This document shows positions 45,894-53,921 of a stretch of 64,000 nucleotides of DNA, piece after piece. The stretch comes from Oxalobacteraceae bacterium. Its GTDB lineage: Bacteria > Pseudomonadota > Gammaproteobacteria > Burkholderiales > Burkholderiaceae_D. Within the stretch, counting starts at the first letter, position 1; each line of letters begins with the position of its first letter. Both the position numbers and the translations under genes were made by a program. The stretch covers positions 24,014 to 88,013 of the forward strand of contig CANFLV010000018.1 of the NCBI GenBank assembly GCA_947448025.1, in the 5' to 3' direction. The notes under the pieces are model-generated. The model was not told where the DNA came from, searched no databases, and was given only the letters and a program-made list of their open reading frames with translations.

Positions 45894-46793
45894 CTAGCGG
45901 CGGCGGGAAGGAACGTAATCCGGAAAGAATTCGCTCAGCAAAAATTGCGTGAGCTCGGTCCGATGCGCTGCATTGGCGTTGAGTGTAATCGTGCGACCGA
46001 GGCGGCGCGAGTCCCACAGGAATTCATCCGGCTTCTCGGCGCGGATAATCTCGATCATCTTCTTTACTATGGCGAGCTGAATGTCATCCGGCTCGTTGGC
46101 AAAGACATTGATCAGCTGGCTCGAACTACGACCGAAGGCGGAATTCCAGCCGCGGAAAAAGAATTCGCCACTGGACACGCCAATACGGCGGATCTGAAAC
46201 ACGCCTCCGGCATCATTACGGTCACGCCCCTGTGCGCTACCTGCCTGGGCAATATTGGCGCGGGCAATGCGGTTCGCCCGCTGCGCTTCGGATTCTTCAG
46301 GTGCATCGTTCGGATCTCGAGTACGCTCGCGCGCTTCATTGCGGCGTTTGCGCGCCGCGTCTAGCATGGCCGACATGTCTTCGGCAGGCGCCTGGACGGG
46401 CTCCGACTTGACGGGCGATGGCGCGGGCTCAATGGCGACGAGATCAGGACGGATCAAGGGCGGCGCGTCAGTGTGGGCGATGGTCTTGGGGGTCTTCTTG
46501 GGTGGCGCTGACTTGGTCGGCGCCGGTGCCGCTTTGGCAGGCGTGGGCTTGTCGGCCGCTTCGGGCGCACGCAGGTAGGTAATTACATTTTCACTGCCAA
46601 AAGGGTTGGCATGATTCAGCACCGTTTTATGATTGATGATCAGCCATAGCACCAGCAAATGCGCCAGCAGCGACAGCGCCAGACCGACCATTTTGCGCGG
46701 TGAATTTTCACGCACGCTGCCATAGCCCGCCGTATTCACGGCCGATGCTCGCTGAGTCAAATTGCTGATTTCAGAATCGCTGAATGCTGTCAT
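45894..46793 (-). CDS. Single-pass membrane protein with Pro/Ala-rich linker, unknown
   Basis: The 299-residue protein has a short cytoplasmic N-terminus, one membrane helix (about residues 36-54, MVGLALSLLAHLLVLWLII), and a Pro-Ala-Lys-rich stretch (about 80-145). A charged helix with RKRRNEARERTRD follows, and then a folded C-terminal domain (about 190-299). The layout recalls TonB or other periplasm-spanning proteins, but the C-terminal domain lacks a pattern I recognise. Monocistronic, divergent from the small lysine-rich gene at 46989. Confidence 0.65.
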   Translation of the reverse strand: MTAFSDSEISNLTQRASAVNTAGYGSVRENSPRKMVGLALSLLAHLLVLWLIINHKTVLNHANPFGSENVITYLRAPEAADKPTPAKAAPAPTKSAPPKKTPKTIAHTDAPPLIRPDLVAIEPAPSPVKSEPVQAPAEDMSAMLDAARKRRNEARERTRDPNDAPEESEAQRANRIARANIAQAGSAQGRDRNDAGGVFQIRRIGVSSGEFFFRGWNSAFGRSSSQLINVFANEPDDIQLAIVKKMIEIIRAEKPDEFLWDSRRLGRTITLNANAAHRTELTQFLLSEFFPDYVPSRRR

Positions 46794-46923
46794 CTCGGAG
46801 AGTTTGTCGCCTAATGCCGGAACGGCGTTGTTGCAGCGCCAAATTATAACCGAGCGTCGCCTGGGCAGCCTTGCAGAGCGGCAGCAAAGTATTGTAAAGA
46901 TGCCAGTCCCGCAGCGGTCAGCC

Positions 46924-46929
46924 TATAAT
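46924..46929 (+). promoter_or_regulatory. Possible -10 box for the small lysine-rich gene
   Basis: A perfect TATAAT lies 60 bases before the ATG at 46989. A matching -35 at the right distance is not obvious; the nearest TTGTAA is too far upstream. Supported only by the box itself and its position. Confidence 0.3.
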
Positions 46930-46988
46930 GGATCATCCGCAGGCGCTCCGGACTTGAGCTTGAGCGTCAACAATTTTGGAGAGTCGCC

Positions 46989-47099
46989 ATGAGTAAGAGT
47001 CAAGACAGCAAAAAAGCCACCAAGAAAGAACCATTGAAATCACCAAAAGAGAAAAAAGAAGCAAAGAAAGTGAAGAAGGAAGCGGTCAAGCGTCAGTAA
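46989..47099 (+). CDS. Lysine-rich 36-residue protein
   Basis: The frame starts MSKSQDSKKATKKEPLK and is almost wholly Lys, Glu, Ser and Pro, ending in VKRQ. GGAGAG lies six bases upstream of the ATG, a good ribosome binding site, and a TATAAT box is found further up. Similar small basic proteins occur in other betaproteobacteria, as I recall, without a known role. It is likely disordered and could bind nucleic acid. An inverted repeat TCCGGGTTC...GAACCCGGA (47121-47162) follows the stop. Confidence 0.6.
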   Translation: MSKSQDSKKATKKEPLKSPKEKKEAKKVKKEAVKRQ

Positions 47100-47250
47100 G
47101 CTCTCGACCGCGATTTCTGATCCGGGTTCAATGCATGGCGCTCGCTGTGCAAAGAACCCGGACACCATCAGCGACAGACTATTACACAGGTAGAGCTCGG
47201 CACGCCCGACGCAACATGCTTCGCCCTACCCAATATGCGGATTTCGTTGG

Positions 47251-48546
47251 CTATGCCGTCTTTTTAGGCAAGGCCGAAATCGAACAATTCTCACGCAAGA
47301 ATTTCATCGCCAGAACATATTTCGTATCACTCTTGTCCAGCAAAGCCAGCTCCGCATCGAGCAGGAATTCATCCTGCCACAACGCGAGCAAGGATTCACG
47401 CAAATCGTAAGGCGCCGATTGCTCGATAAACTTCTGCACCGCCTTGCTATCAATCCCCTCTGCGCGCAGCTTGCGCACCATCGCCTTGGCAGCAGTCTCG
47501 GACAAGGTCGGCTTGGGGGGCGTCCCGGCAGCGAGGCACAGGAATACCGTCAGCCGCGCATCCGGCTCTATCCTGCCCTTCATGATCTTGTGCCATTCGG
47601 CTGACACCATCGCATCGTATTCACTGACTTCATCGATGCCGGTCGGGCGCAGGAAATACCGCGCTTCTAGCTCATTGAGCAAGACATCCAAGGGAACCGT
47701 TTCATCGATCATCTTCGACAAATCATACTGCTCGATCTGCTTGCGTATCGTTTGCTCCAGCGCGCGAAAGGCTTCAGGAATGGCATCGGGCGCCGTCTTC
47801 AGCATTTTCTTCAGGCGCGCCGCCCCACTTTTCTTGCGCAGGTCGAGCACCAGCCGCGCAAAATCAGCGCGATTCGGACAGGCCATCTCCTTGCCCAGCC
47901 GCTGCAGGATCGCCGTTCGGATTACCGCTTCTGCTGAAGCCAGGTAACGGTCGTCAGCGGAATTAATCGACAGCGAACTGCGCGCAATACCCATCTGCGC
48001 GGCAAACCAGGCCGCGGCATCGAGCACATGCGCAATGCCCTGACGCTCAGCCAAGGCGACCTGATACAGCGAAAAAATACGCAAGCCATGCATCGACCAT
48101 TCATCGAGGAAGTCCTTGATCGGCTCCGCTTCCTGGTCGCCGAAGAGCGTACTCTTGGGCATGGCATGCAATTTTTTCAACATTTCCGAGCCGCCGCGGG
48201 AATGCGACAGGAAGCTGTTATCGCGCAGGGACATCGCCGCCTTATGCAAATCGCCGCCGCTGTAATGCTCGAGATAAAGGCTAGCCAACGCGATCAGGCG
48301 ATTGCGCGCCATTTCGAGATTGGCTCGCAAAAAGGCCGTGCCAAAGAAGCCGGCGATCTGCACCATGCCCTTGGCGCCGTCAATACGCAGCGCAGCCAGC
48401 ACTGTCGGATCGATCAAGCCATTTTGCACGCCATGCGCGAGCGCCTTGTCGAAAAACGGCCGCGCATCGTAATGCGACAGCGTGGCTGCTTTTTCGTCCG
48501 ACTTTGCGCGCGGTTTGGCCCGCGACTTTGACGCCGGTGCCGTCAT
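47251..48546 (-). CDS. Unknown 431-residue cytoplasmic protein
   Basis: This is not recognised. The first 22 residues are basic and disordered; the rest is predicted by eye to be mainly helical, with Leu/Ala-rich amphipathic segments throughout and no membrane segment or signal. It is the last gene of a five-gene minus-strand run (50445 to 47251) around a J-domain protein. Its ATG overlaps the stop of the preceding gene by one base (TGATG), so the two are coupled. No catalytic motif is evident. Confidence 0.7.
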   Translation of the reverse strand: MTAPASKSRAKPRAKSDEKAATLSHYDARPFFDKALAHGVQNGLIDPTVLAALRIDGAKGMVQIAGFFGTAFLRANLEMARNRLIALASLYLEHYSGGDLHKAAMSLRDNSFLSHSRGGSEMLKKLHAMPKSTLFGDQEAEPIKDFLDEWSMHGLRIFSLYQVALAERQGIAHVLDAAAWFAAQMGIARSSLSINSADDRYLASAEAVIRTAILQRLGKEMACPNRADFARLVLDLRKKSGAARLKKMLKTAPDAIPEAFRALEQTIRKQIEQYDLSKMIDETVPLDVLLNELEARYFLRPTGIDEVSEYDAMVSAEWHKIMKGRIEPDARLTVFLCLAAGTPPKPTLSETAAKAMVRKLRAEGIDSKAVQKFIEQSAPYDLRESLLALWQDEFLLDAELALLDKSDTKYVLAMKFLRENCSISALPKKTA

Positions 48547-49262
48547 CAGAGTGCCGACTCTTCGCCAGTCGGATTGACGATGCGTACCGGCGCCGCAGGC
48601 TTGACTGGCGCTGGGGCGGATGGAAAGTCGCCATCGTCGTCCGGCTCCTGCAGGACCAATGCGGCCGCTTCCTCGAGCGCTTCCTGACGATGGCGCGCCT
48701 TGATGCGCTTTTTCAGTTCCGGCAGGATTTGCGAGAACATCGCCGCATGCTCGTGATGTAAGAGCCAGGTCAACTCCATCCAGTCGCGGTCCATCACCTG
48801 GGCTTTCGGCACTTCGCCGGACTCATGCACATTGAAGGAGCCATGCTCGGCAAAATGCGCGATTTCTTCATCGCGGTCCGACAGATAATCGATCAGCGCT
48901 TCGCAGCCGCCATCGGTCTCGCCGAGGACTTCCAGAAATTCCGCCGGGTCGATGCCTTCGCGGAAAATCACGGAATTGACCATGCCGCGCAAATGCGCAT
49001 GCGTGCGGTCTGCATACTGGCGCTCCAGCACCAGCGCGCGCGCGAACTGCTCGGGCGTGACCAGCAGATTGATCAGTGATTCTTTCGATGAATCGTATTC
49101 TCGGATCACCGCCAGCAAATCCTTGGGCGGCAATTCCTCGAGGATGGCCACGAGGGCGTGATCACCTTCGGTGTCCACGAGTGCGACCAGCGCCGATTCG
49201 GCGCCGACGATATCACCGGCGCGAATGAGCGCGCTGGCTTGTACTACGAGAGGGTGATCCAT
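48546..49262 (-). CDS. Unknown acidic 238-residue protein
   Basis: This is not recognised. The ATG at 49262 (MDHPLVVQASALIRAG) is preferred; the longer frame from 49328 adds residues of non-coding character. The N-terminal 60 residues resemble a helical repeat (AGDIVGAESALVALVDTEGDHALVAILEELPPKDLLAVI), followed by a larger helical domain and an acidic, Pro-rich tail. A gap of about 115 bases separates it from the 181-residue gene upstream, so it may have its own promoter. Coupled to the 431-residue gene. Confidence 0.7.
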   Translation of the reverse strand: MDHPLVVQASALIRAGDIVGAESALVALVDTEGDHALVAILEELPPKDLLAVIREYDSSKESLINLLVTPEQFARALVLERQYADRTHAHLRGMVNSVIFREGIDPAEFLEVLGETDGGCEALIDYLSDRDEEIAHFAEHGSFNVHESGEVPKAQVMDRDWMELTWLLHHEHAAMFSQILPELKKRIKARHRQEALEEAAALVLQEPDDDGDFPSAPAPVKPAAPVRIVNPTGEESAL

Positions 49263-49377
49263 AGTCTTCACAATAAACAGAGTACAGTTAGAGCGCCTGT
49301 AACTATGCGCCCGGCTTGCTTGCCCCACTACGCCGCACAGTTCAAACTGTCTGCAGCATGCTAGATGGCGTTACAAA

Positions 49378-49923
49378 TTAACCGATGCGATCGAAACCTT
49401 GTTCGGCCATCCATTCGGCGCCGGCTTCTTCGAGGTCGACATCTGAACCATCTTCAGCATCATCGCGCGCTTCATCGGAATGGTCTTCCTCTTCCTCGTC
49501 ACCGATGCGTCCGGCTTCGGCAGGCTGGCCTGGTGCATGGCGCTGGTTGAGGTATTCAAGACCGGCCGTAATCGACAGGAACAGTTCGCCGCCCTCTTCC
49601 TTCAAGGCCAGCTTTGCCTGCTTTTGCGCCCAGGGCGTAAATTCAACGGCTTGCGCGATTTCGTCCCAGACCGGGAAATCATCGGGCTCAAGCGCCACGA
49701 GTCGGTCTAGCTGCTTCGGCAATGTGAAGCTGATGCCTTTGTGGAAGCACAGCGCGACCATTTCTGGCGCGAACTCCATCATCGGCAGCAGCTCAACGAA
49801 TTGGCCGCGCTTTTTGGTCAGCTGCGCATGCAAGACATCCTTGCCCTCGGAGTCGCTGCTATGGTCTTCGATCTCAGCGCGATAGGTCTTGATCAAGTCA
49901 TGGAAAAAATTGGAAAGCTTCAT
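49378..49923 (-). CDS. Unknown 181-residue protein with acidic C-terminus
   Basis: This is not recognised. Residues 1-130 appear folded and helical (MKLSNFFHDLIKTYRAEIED..., FTPWAQKQAKLALKEEGGELFLSI). Residues 138-168 are strongly acidic (Glu/Asp), which may act as a charged tail. The ATG overlaps the stop of the J-domain gene as ATGA, so translation is coupled, and a partnership with that co-chaperone is plausible but not proven. Confidence 0.7.
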   Translation of the reverse strand: MKLSNFFHDLIKTYRAEIEDHSSDSEGKDVLHAQLTKKRGQFVELLPMMEFAPEMVALCFHKGISFTLPKQLDRLVALEPDDFPVWDEIAQAVEFTPWAQKQAKLALKEEGGELFLSITAGLEYLNQRHAPGQPAEAGRIGDEEEEDHSDEARDDAEDGSDVDLEEAGAEWMAEQGFDRIG

Positions 49924-50198
49924 TGCAGGACTCCGTCGATATAACTGTTCCAGATCTCTCCGGCTGTTTCAAGTGGGACTTCGAGCAGGCTGCGGCGACG
50001 GTTCTCATCATAATCATGGCGTTTAGCCGGATCGGACAAGACATCGTAGGCTTGCTGGACTTCCCGGAATTTTGCGGCGGCGTCGGCCGCAGGATTTTTA
50101 TCCGGATGAAAAATCGACGCTTTCTTGCGGTACGCATTCTTGATGTCGGCAGCCGTCGCGGTCGTGGCGACGCCGAGGATCGCGTAATGGTCCTTCAT
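49920..50198 (-). CDS. Minimal J-domain protein (DnaJ-like)
   Basis: J-domain proteins stimulate the ATPase of Hsp70 and bring it to clients. The 92-residue product is a J-domain (YAILGVATTATAADIKNAYRKKASIFHPDKNP with the essential HPD, then FREVQQAYDVLSDPAKRHDYD) and a short tail; the Gly/Phe and zinc-finger parts of DnaJ are absent. The ATG at 50198 is chosen because the J-domain starts there; the longer frame has no support. It lies in an operon with four unknown genes, one of which overlaps it by four bases, so its client is probably encoded nearby. Confidence 0.9.
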   Translation of the reverse strand: MKDHYAILGVATTATAADIKNAYRKKASIFHPDKNPAADAAAKFREVQQAYDVLSDPAKRHDYDENRRRSLLEVPLETAGEIWNSYIDGVLQ

Positions 50199-50211
50199 GA
50201 TGGCAGGACCA

Positions 50212-50445
50212 TCATTTGCGGAAAATTTCCGGACGCGATTTATTGCGCGTCTCGTAGACGAGCTTGGCGTCATGCATGGCGCGTTCGGGATTGCGCATTT
50301 CTTCGTACTCGTCGTGATTCGAAAAGAAATCTGCGGCCTGGGCGCGCATCACAAACTTGATCGCTTCGGCGTCGGTGGTTTTAAACATTTCCGTGATGAG
50401 CGTGGTGACTTCATCGAGATATTCTTCATACGTCATAAAAGCCAT
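50212..50445 (-). CDS. Unknown 77-residue protein, first gene of the J-domain operon
   Basis: This is not recognised. It is a small helical, acidic protein (MTYEEYLDEVTTLITEMF..., FFSNHDEYEEMRNPERAMHDAKLVYE). GGAG lies about seven bases before the ATG at 50445; a second ATG three codons on is also possible. It lies 13 bases upstream of the J-domain gene. The 215-base gap to dbpA should contain the operon promoter. Confidence 0.65.
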   Translation of the reverse strand: MAFMTYEEYLDEVTTLITEMFKTTDAEAIKFVMRAQAADFFSNHDEYEEMRNPERAMHDAKLVYETRNKSRPEIFRK

Positions 50446-50660
50446 GATCGTGCTCCATTCTGGTCGACCCGCATTGTAAATGCCCTTGACTCATTACAGG
50501 CGGTGGTTTCGCGGGGAATCCTACTATTTTACAAGCTCAGCTGCCCTGCTTGGGGGATGCCACTGAATATAGAGTCTTCACGCACGAACATTACTGCGCT
50601 GGCCGTAAGGTCCTGCGCCTGTTAGACTCCCTTCCCCTAGCTGCTGCCCATTTCCCTATC

Positions 50661-52043
50661 GTGAACTCGACCTCCTTCTCCAGCCTGGCGCTGTCGCCCG
50701 ACATGCTCGCTAATCTTGACAGCCTCGGCTATCACGAAATGACGACGATACAGGCGCAAAGCTTGCCGACCATTCTTGAGCGACGCGACTTGATCGCCCA
50801 GGCCAAGACCGGCAGCGGCAAGACGGCAGCGTTTGGCTTGGGCATCCTGCAAAAATTAAACCCGACTTACTTTGCGATCCAAGCGCTGGTACTGTGCCCG
50901 ACGCGCGAACTCGCTGACCAGGTCGCCAATGAATTGCGTCGTCTGGCGCGCTTTTCAGAAAACATCAAAGTGCTCACCTTGACCGGTGGTAGTCCGATGC
51001 GTCCGCAGATCGCCTCACTCGAACACGGTGCGCATATTGTCGTCGGCACGCCCGGGCGGATTCGTGATCATCTTGGACGCGGCACGATCAAGCTCGGCAC
51101 CGTGCAAACGCTGGTGCTCGATGAAGCAGACCGCATGACCGACATGGGCTTTTACGAAGAGATCGCCGGCATCGTAAGCGCCTGTCCTGAGCGGCGCCAG
51201 ACCCTGCTGTTTTCCGCGACTTATCCGGACGACATCCGCCGCGCGAGCGCACATTTTTTACGCGATCCGATTGAAGTGACGGTCGAATCGCAACATGATG
51301 AGGAGCAGATCGAGCAGCGTTTTTATGAAGTCGGCTTTGATAATCGCAATGCAGCTGTTGCCACCTTGCTGCGTCATTACCAGCCGGTGTCAACGCTGGC
51401 CTTTTGCAATACCAAAATCCATTGTCGTGAGCTGGCCGAAGAATTGCGTGCACAGGGCTTTTCCGCGCTGGCGCTGTATGGCGAGCTCGAGCAGCGCGAA
51501 CGCGATGAAATCCTGGTCCTGTTCGCCAATCGCAGCTGTTCTGTGTTGGTCGCCACCGACGTCGCCGCGCGCGGTCTGGACATCCAGACGCTGGGTGCAG
51601 TCATCAACGTCGATGTATCCAAAGACACCGAAGTCCACATCCACCGCATCGGCCGCACCGGCCGCGGCCATGAAAAAGGACTGGCGCTGAGCCTGTGTGC
51701 GCCGAATGAAAAGAAATGGGTCAAGCTGATTGAGGATTACCAGAAGCGCTCTGTGCAATGGTACAAGCTCGACGAAGCCACACCAGCGCAAGGCGCAGGC
51801 TTGCAGGCGCCGATGGTGACGCTGTTAATCATGGGCGGCAAAAAAGACAAGCTGCGTCCGGGCGACCTGCTCGGCGCACTGACCGGCGACGCCGGATTGA
51901 CGAAGGATCAGGTCGGCAAAATCAATGTCTTCGAATTCATGACCTATGTCGCGCTGGACCGCCGCGTGGCGCAAAAGGCCTATGCCAAGCTCGCGGATGG
52001 CAATATCAAGGGACGTAATTTCAAGATGCGTTTTATTGACTGA
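50661..52043 (+). CDS. dbpA: ATP-dependent RNA helicase DbpA
   Basis: DbpA is a DEAD-box helicase that acts on 23S rRNA during large-subunit assembly. Visible: Q-motif region MTTIQAQSLP, Walker A AKTGSGKTAAFGLG, PTRELADQV, VLDEADRM, SAT, VATDVAARGLDI, HRIGRTGRG, and a C-terminal DbpA RNA-binding domain (TLLIMGGKKDKLRPGDLLGALTGDAG to the end). I choose the GTG at 50661 because NSTSFSSLAL aligns with the E. coli DbpA N-terminus; the frame is open from 50550 but that part looks non-coding. No clear ribosome binding site precedes the GTG. Length is 460 residues, as in E. coli (457). Confidence 0.93.
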   Translation: MNSTSFSSLALSPDMLANLDSLGYHEMTTIQAQSLPTILERRDLIAQAKTGSGKTAAFGLGILQKLNPTYFAIQALVLCPTRELADQVANELRRLARFSENIKVLTLTGGSPMRPQIASLEHGAHIVVGTPGRIRDHLGRGTIKLGTVQTLVLDEADRMTDMGFYEEIAGIVSACPERRQTLLFSATYPDDIRRASAHFLRDPIEVTVESQHDEEQIEQRFYEVGFDNRNAAVATLLRHYQPVSTLAFCNTKIHCRELAEELRAQGFSALALYGELEQRERDEILVLFANRSCSVLVATDVAARGLDIQTLGAVINVDVSKDTEVHIHRIGRTGRGHEKGLALSLCAPNEKKWVKLIEDYQKRSVQWYKLDEATPAQGAGLQAPMVTLLIMGGKKDKLRPGDLLGALTGDAGLTKDQVGKINVFEFMTYVALDRRVAQKAYAKLADGNIKGRNFKMRFID

Positions 52044-52142
52044 AAATAGCCGCCTTGTGCATCAGCTGGCCACATTGCCAGTAAAGAATTTGCGCAGGCT
52101 TGAGCAGACGAAACGGATCACGGAGCTGGTCTGTTTTACTAA

Positions 52143-52208
52143 TTAGGGTCAGAGTCAATTTAAATTCAAAAAAGCTAACTGCCTCAGTAATTTGACTCTG
52201 ACCCTAAT
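52143..52208. repeat. Inverted repeat pair of GGGTCAGAGTCAA units, left side
   Basis: TTAGGGTCAGAGTCAATTT and its reverse complement (AATTTGACTCTGACCCTAA) face each other with a 27-base centre, forming a long hairpin. The same unit occurs three more times on the other side of the next gene. Such GGGTCAGAGTC sequences resemble REP-like or small non-autonomous mobile sequences, but no transposase is near. The rest of the 52044-52227 gap has no gene. Confidence 0.8.
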
Positions 52209-52227
52209 AAATGATGTAAGCAGGCGT

Positions 52228-52599
52228 TTACGAATGAAGGTAAAACACCTTGCTAACGATCTTCCAATGCCCGTCAAACTTAACGAGGTTAAAGAAGTCC
52301 GTGAAGCGATGCCCGGTCCAGTTGTCTTCATCGACGCGGACATTGGCGCATGTGCCGACCACATCAATCGATGTGATGCATGACTTCATATCCTTGGCAG
52401 CACCATTTTGATCATTCCAATCAAACAATCCCTGTATCGCTCCGCCAAACAGATCATCGCCAACATAGCCATAAATCGTTGCACCATCGTGGAAAGCAGG
52501 CTTCATCGCCTCGCCTTTGCCAGAACGTGCGCCATCGAGGTAATGTTGGATAACTTGAGTAATTGCATCGACTTCGTTGACATAACTAGGGTTGGACAT
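52228..52599 (-). CDS. NTF2-fold protein, lumazine-binding-like family
   Basis: The 123-residue protein follows the SnoaL/NTF2-like pattern: VNEVDAITQVIQHYLDGARSGKGEAMKPAFHDGATIYGYVGDDL near the N-terminus, then GAIQGLFDW and FTDFFNLVKFDGHWKIVSKVFY at the end. No signal peptide. AAGGAG lies seven bases before the ATG. Members of this family are often of unknown activity; some are isomerases or ligand-binding proteins. Both sides are flanked by inverted GGGTCAGAGTCAAATT units, so the gene may have moved as a cassette. Confidence 0.87.
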   Translation of the reverse strand: MSNPSYVNEVDAITQVIQHYLDGARSGKGEAMKPAFHDGATIYGYVGDDLFGGAIQGLFDWNDQNGAAKDMKSCITSIDVVGTCANVRVDEDNWTGHRFTDFFNLVKFDGHWKIVSKVFYLHS

Positions 52600-52617
52600 G
52601 ATTTCTCCTTAAATTAA

Positions 52618-52731
52618 ATAGGGTCAGAGTCAAATTAAAATCAAAATATTTACTTCTCGATAAATAGGGTCAGAGTCAAATTAGATTCAAAAATGTCAAC
52701 ATCCATATTTATTTGACTCTGACCCCATTTA
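52618..52731. repeat. Three GGGTCAGAGTCAAATT units, right side
   Basis: Two direct units (from about 52618 and 52664; AATAGGGTCAGAGTCAAATT) are followed by an inverted unit (about 52710-52730; ATTTGACTCTGACCCCATTT). The second and third can form a hairpin like the one at 52143. They lie directly upstream of the lumazine-binding-like gene and overlap the place where its promoter should be. Confidence 0.8.
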
Positions 52732-52787
52732 ATTGGATGGCGCGGCACGGTGCACCGCGCCATGCTTACGGCGTCACTGTTCTGAAC

Positions 52788-53237
52788 TTACTGCGGCTTG
52801 AGTTCAGACCAATGGTTACTTACGATCAGCCATGTACCGTTCTTTTTGATGAATACATCCGTGAATTTCATTTCTCCGCTGGCCAAGTCGGACTTAAATT
52901 TGGATTTACCAATGACAACAGCCATGTCCGAGTAGCCGCGCACATTCATGTCATAGTTTTCGCACACAGTCGCCTTCACCTTTTTCACGAAGTCCAGGCC
53001 CATCTCTTTTGTGCCAGTAGCCCCTTTACCATCGACTTCAAGGTAGTCATCGACCGAGAATTTAGCGCTTGCGGCCACATCATTTTTCAGGACCGCTACA
53101 CACATCGCATCTTCAATTTGCATCAATTCTTTTTCCGCCTTGGCATTGACGTCGGCAGCGAACACTGCCTGTGAAAATGCGCCTGTCGATGCCAGAAGGA
53201 TGCTGGCCATGATTAATTTTTTCGCGGAACGCGTCAT
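52788..53237 (-). CDS. Exported NTF2-fold (DUF4440-like) protein
   Basis: The start at 53237 gives a 149-residue product with a clear signal peptide (KKLIMASILLASTGAFSQAVFA-AD). The mature part is a single NTF2-like domain: KELMQIEDAMCVAVLKNDVAASAKFSVDDYLEVDG, then SDMAVVIGKSKFKSDLASGEMKFTDVFIKKNGTWLIVSNHWSEL, the usual C-terminal strand pair. Periplasmic or secreted. The function is unknown; two Cys (in DAMCV and ATVCEN) could form a disulfide. Confidence 0.83.
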   Translation of the reverse strand: MTRSAKKLIMASILLASTGAFSQAVFAADVNAKAEKELMQIEDAMCVAVLKNDVAASAKFSVDDYLEVDGKGATGTKEMGLDFVKKVKATVCENYDMNVRGYSDMAVVIGKSKFKSDLASGEMKFTDVFIKKNGTWLIVSNHWSELKPQ

Positions 53238-53287
53238 TTTTTTATCCTGTCGCTTAAGGGTTGAATAGTTAATGCACCAGTAGTGCA

Positions 53288-53785
53288 TCAATGCGCTGCT
53301 GCCAGATCCGAATTCCACGCATCCTTTGCCACGCGCCATTTGCCATCGGCGTCGCGGTGATACACGATCAAGCCCTTGCCGGTATCGGTGATCAAATCTC
53401 CGCCCGCTTTGGGTTTATCGCTCTGCTTGTAGGAGTACATTTCGTATGCCCAGTCGCCAGCTTCGGCAAAACTGACAACGCGCTTGTCCCAATGCGCAGT
53501 AAAGGCCTGGTAGTAACCGGTCACCCAGGCACGCACGGCCTTCTTTCCCACAACTGCCGGCTCATTGGGCGAGAGCATGACGACATCGTCCGTGACCATG
53601 GTCATGAAACTGGCAACATTATTGGAATTGATGACCTTGGTGTAGGCTTCGTGCGCCTGCTTGGCCGTGGTCGCGTCTACAGCCAACGTCAGCGGCGACA
53701 CCAGCAAACAGGCTGTCGCCAGTAAGGCCGCTAGTCCGTTAAATGTTGGTTTGGCGATGCGGGTAGGTGATGACATGGCGTGCAT
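53288..53785 (-). CDS. Second exported NTF2-fold (DUF4440-like) protein
   Basis: The ATG at 53785 (or one three codons later) gives about 165 residues with a signal peptide (LAALLATACLLVSPLTLAVDA). The mature domain matches the DUF4440 pattern: AHEAYTKVINSNNVASFMTMVTDDVVMLSPNEPAVVGKKAVRAWV, WAYEMYSYKQ, and LIVYHRDADGKWRVAKDAWNSD. It lies 50 bases upstream of the other exported NTF2 gene on the same strand, so both are probably co-transcribed. It is divergent from the LuxR-type regulator. Confidence 0.85.
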   Translation of the reverse strand: MHAMSSPTRIAKPTFNGLAALLATACLLVSPLTLAVDATTAKQAHEAYTKVINSNNVASFMTMVTDDVVMLSPNEPAVVGKKAVRAWVTGYYQAFTAHWDKRVVSFAEAGDWAYEMYSYKQSDKPKAGGDLITDTGKGLIVYHRDADGKWRVAKDAWNSDLAAAH

Positions 53786-53921
53786 TCTTTCTGTTGGGGA
53801 GAAATTGATGCTAGCCAGTTTGCCGCTGACAGCCGCCCACAACATCTGCCACATGGCATATTTTGCACGGCAGCCAGCCGGAACCATGGACATAAAAATT
53901 ACTATCATGCAATATCAAAGC

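Noticed and set aside
50550..50660. N-terminal extension of dbpA
   Set aside because: The extra 37 codons have no counterpart in DbpA proteins and the composition is unlike coding DNA; the GTG at 50661 matches the family start.
52143..52731. Insertion sequence
   Set aside because: There are inverted units but no transposase gene and no target duplication that I can see; annotated as repeats only.
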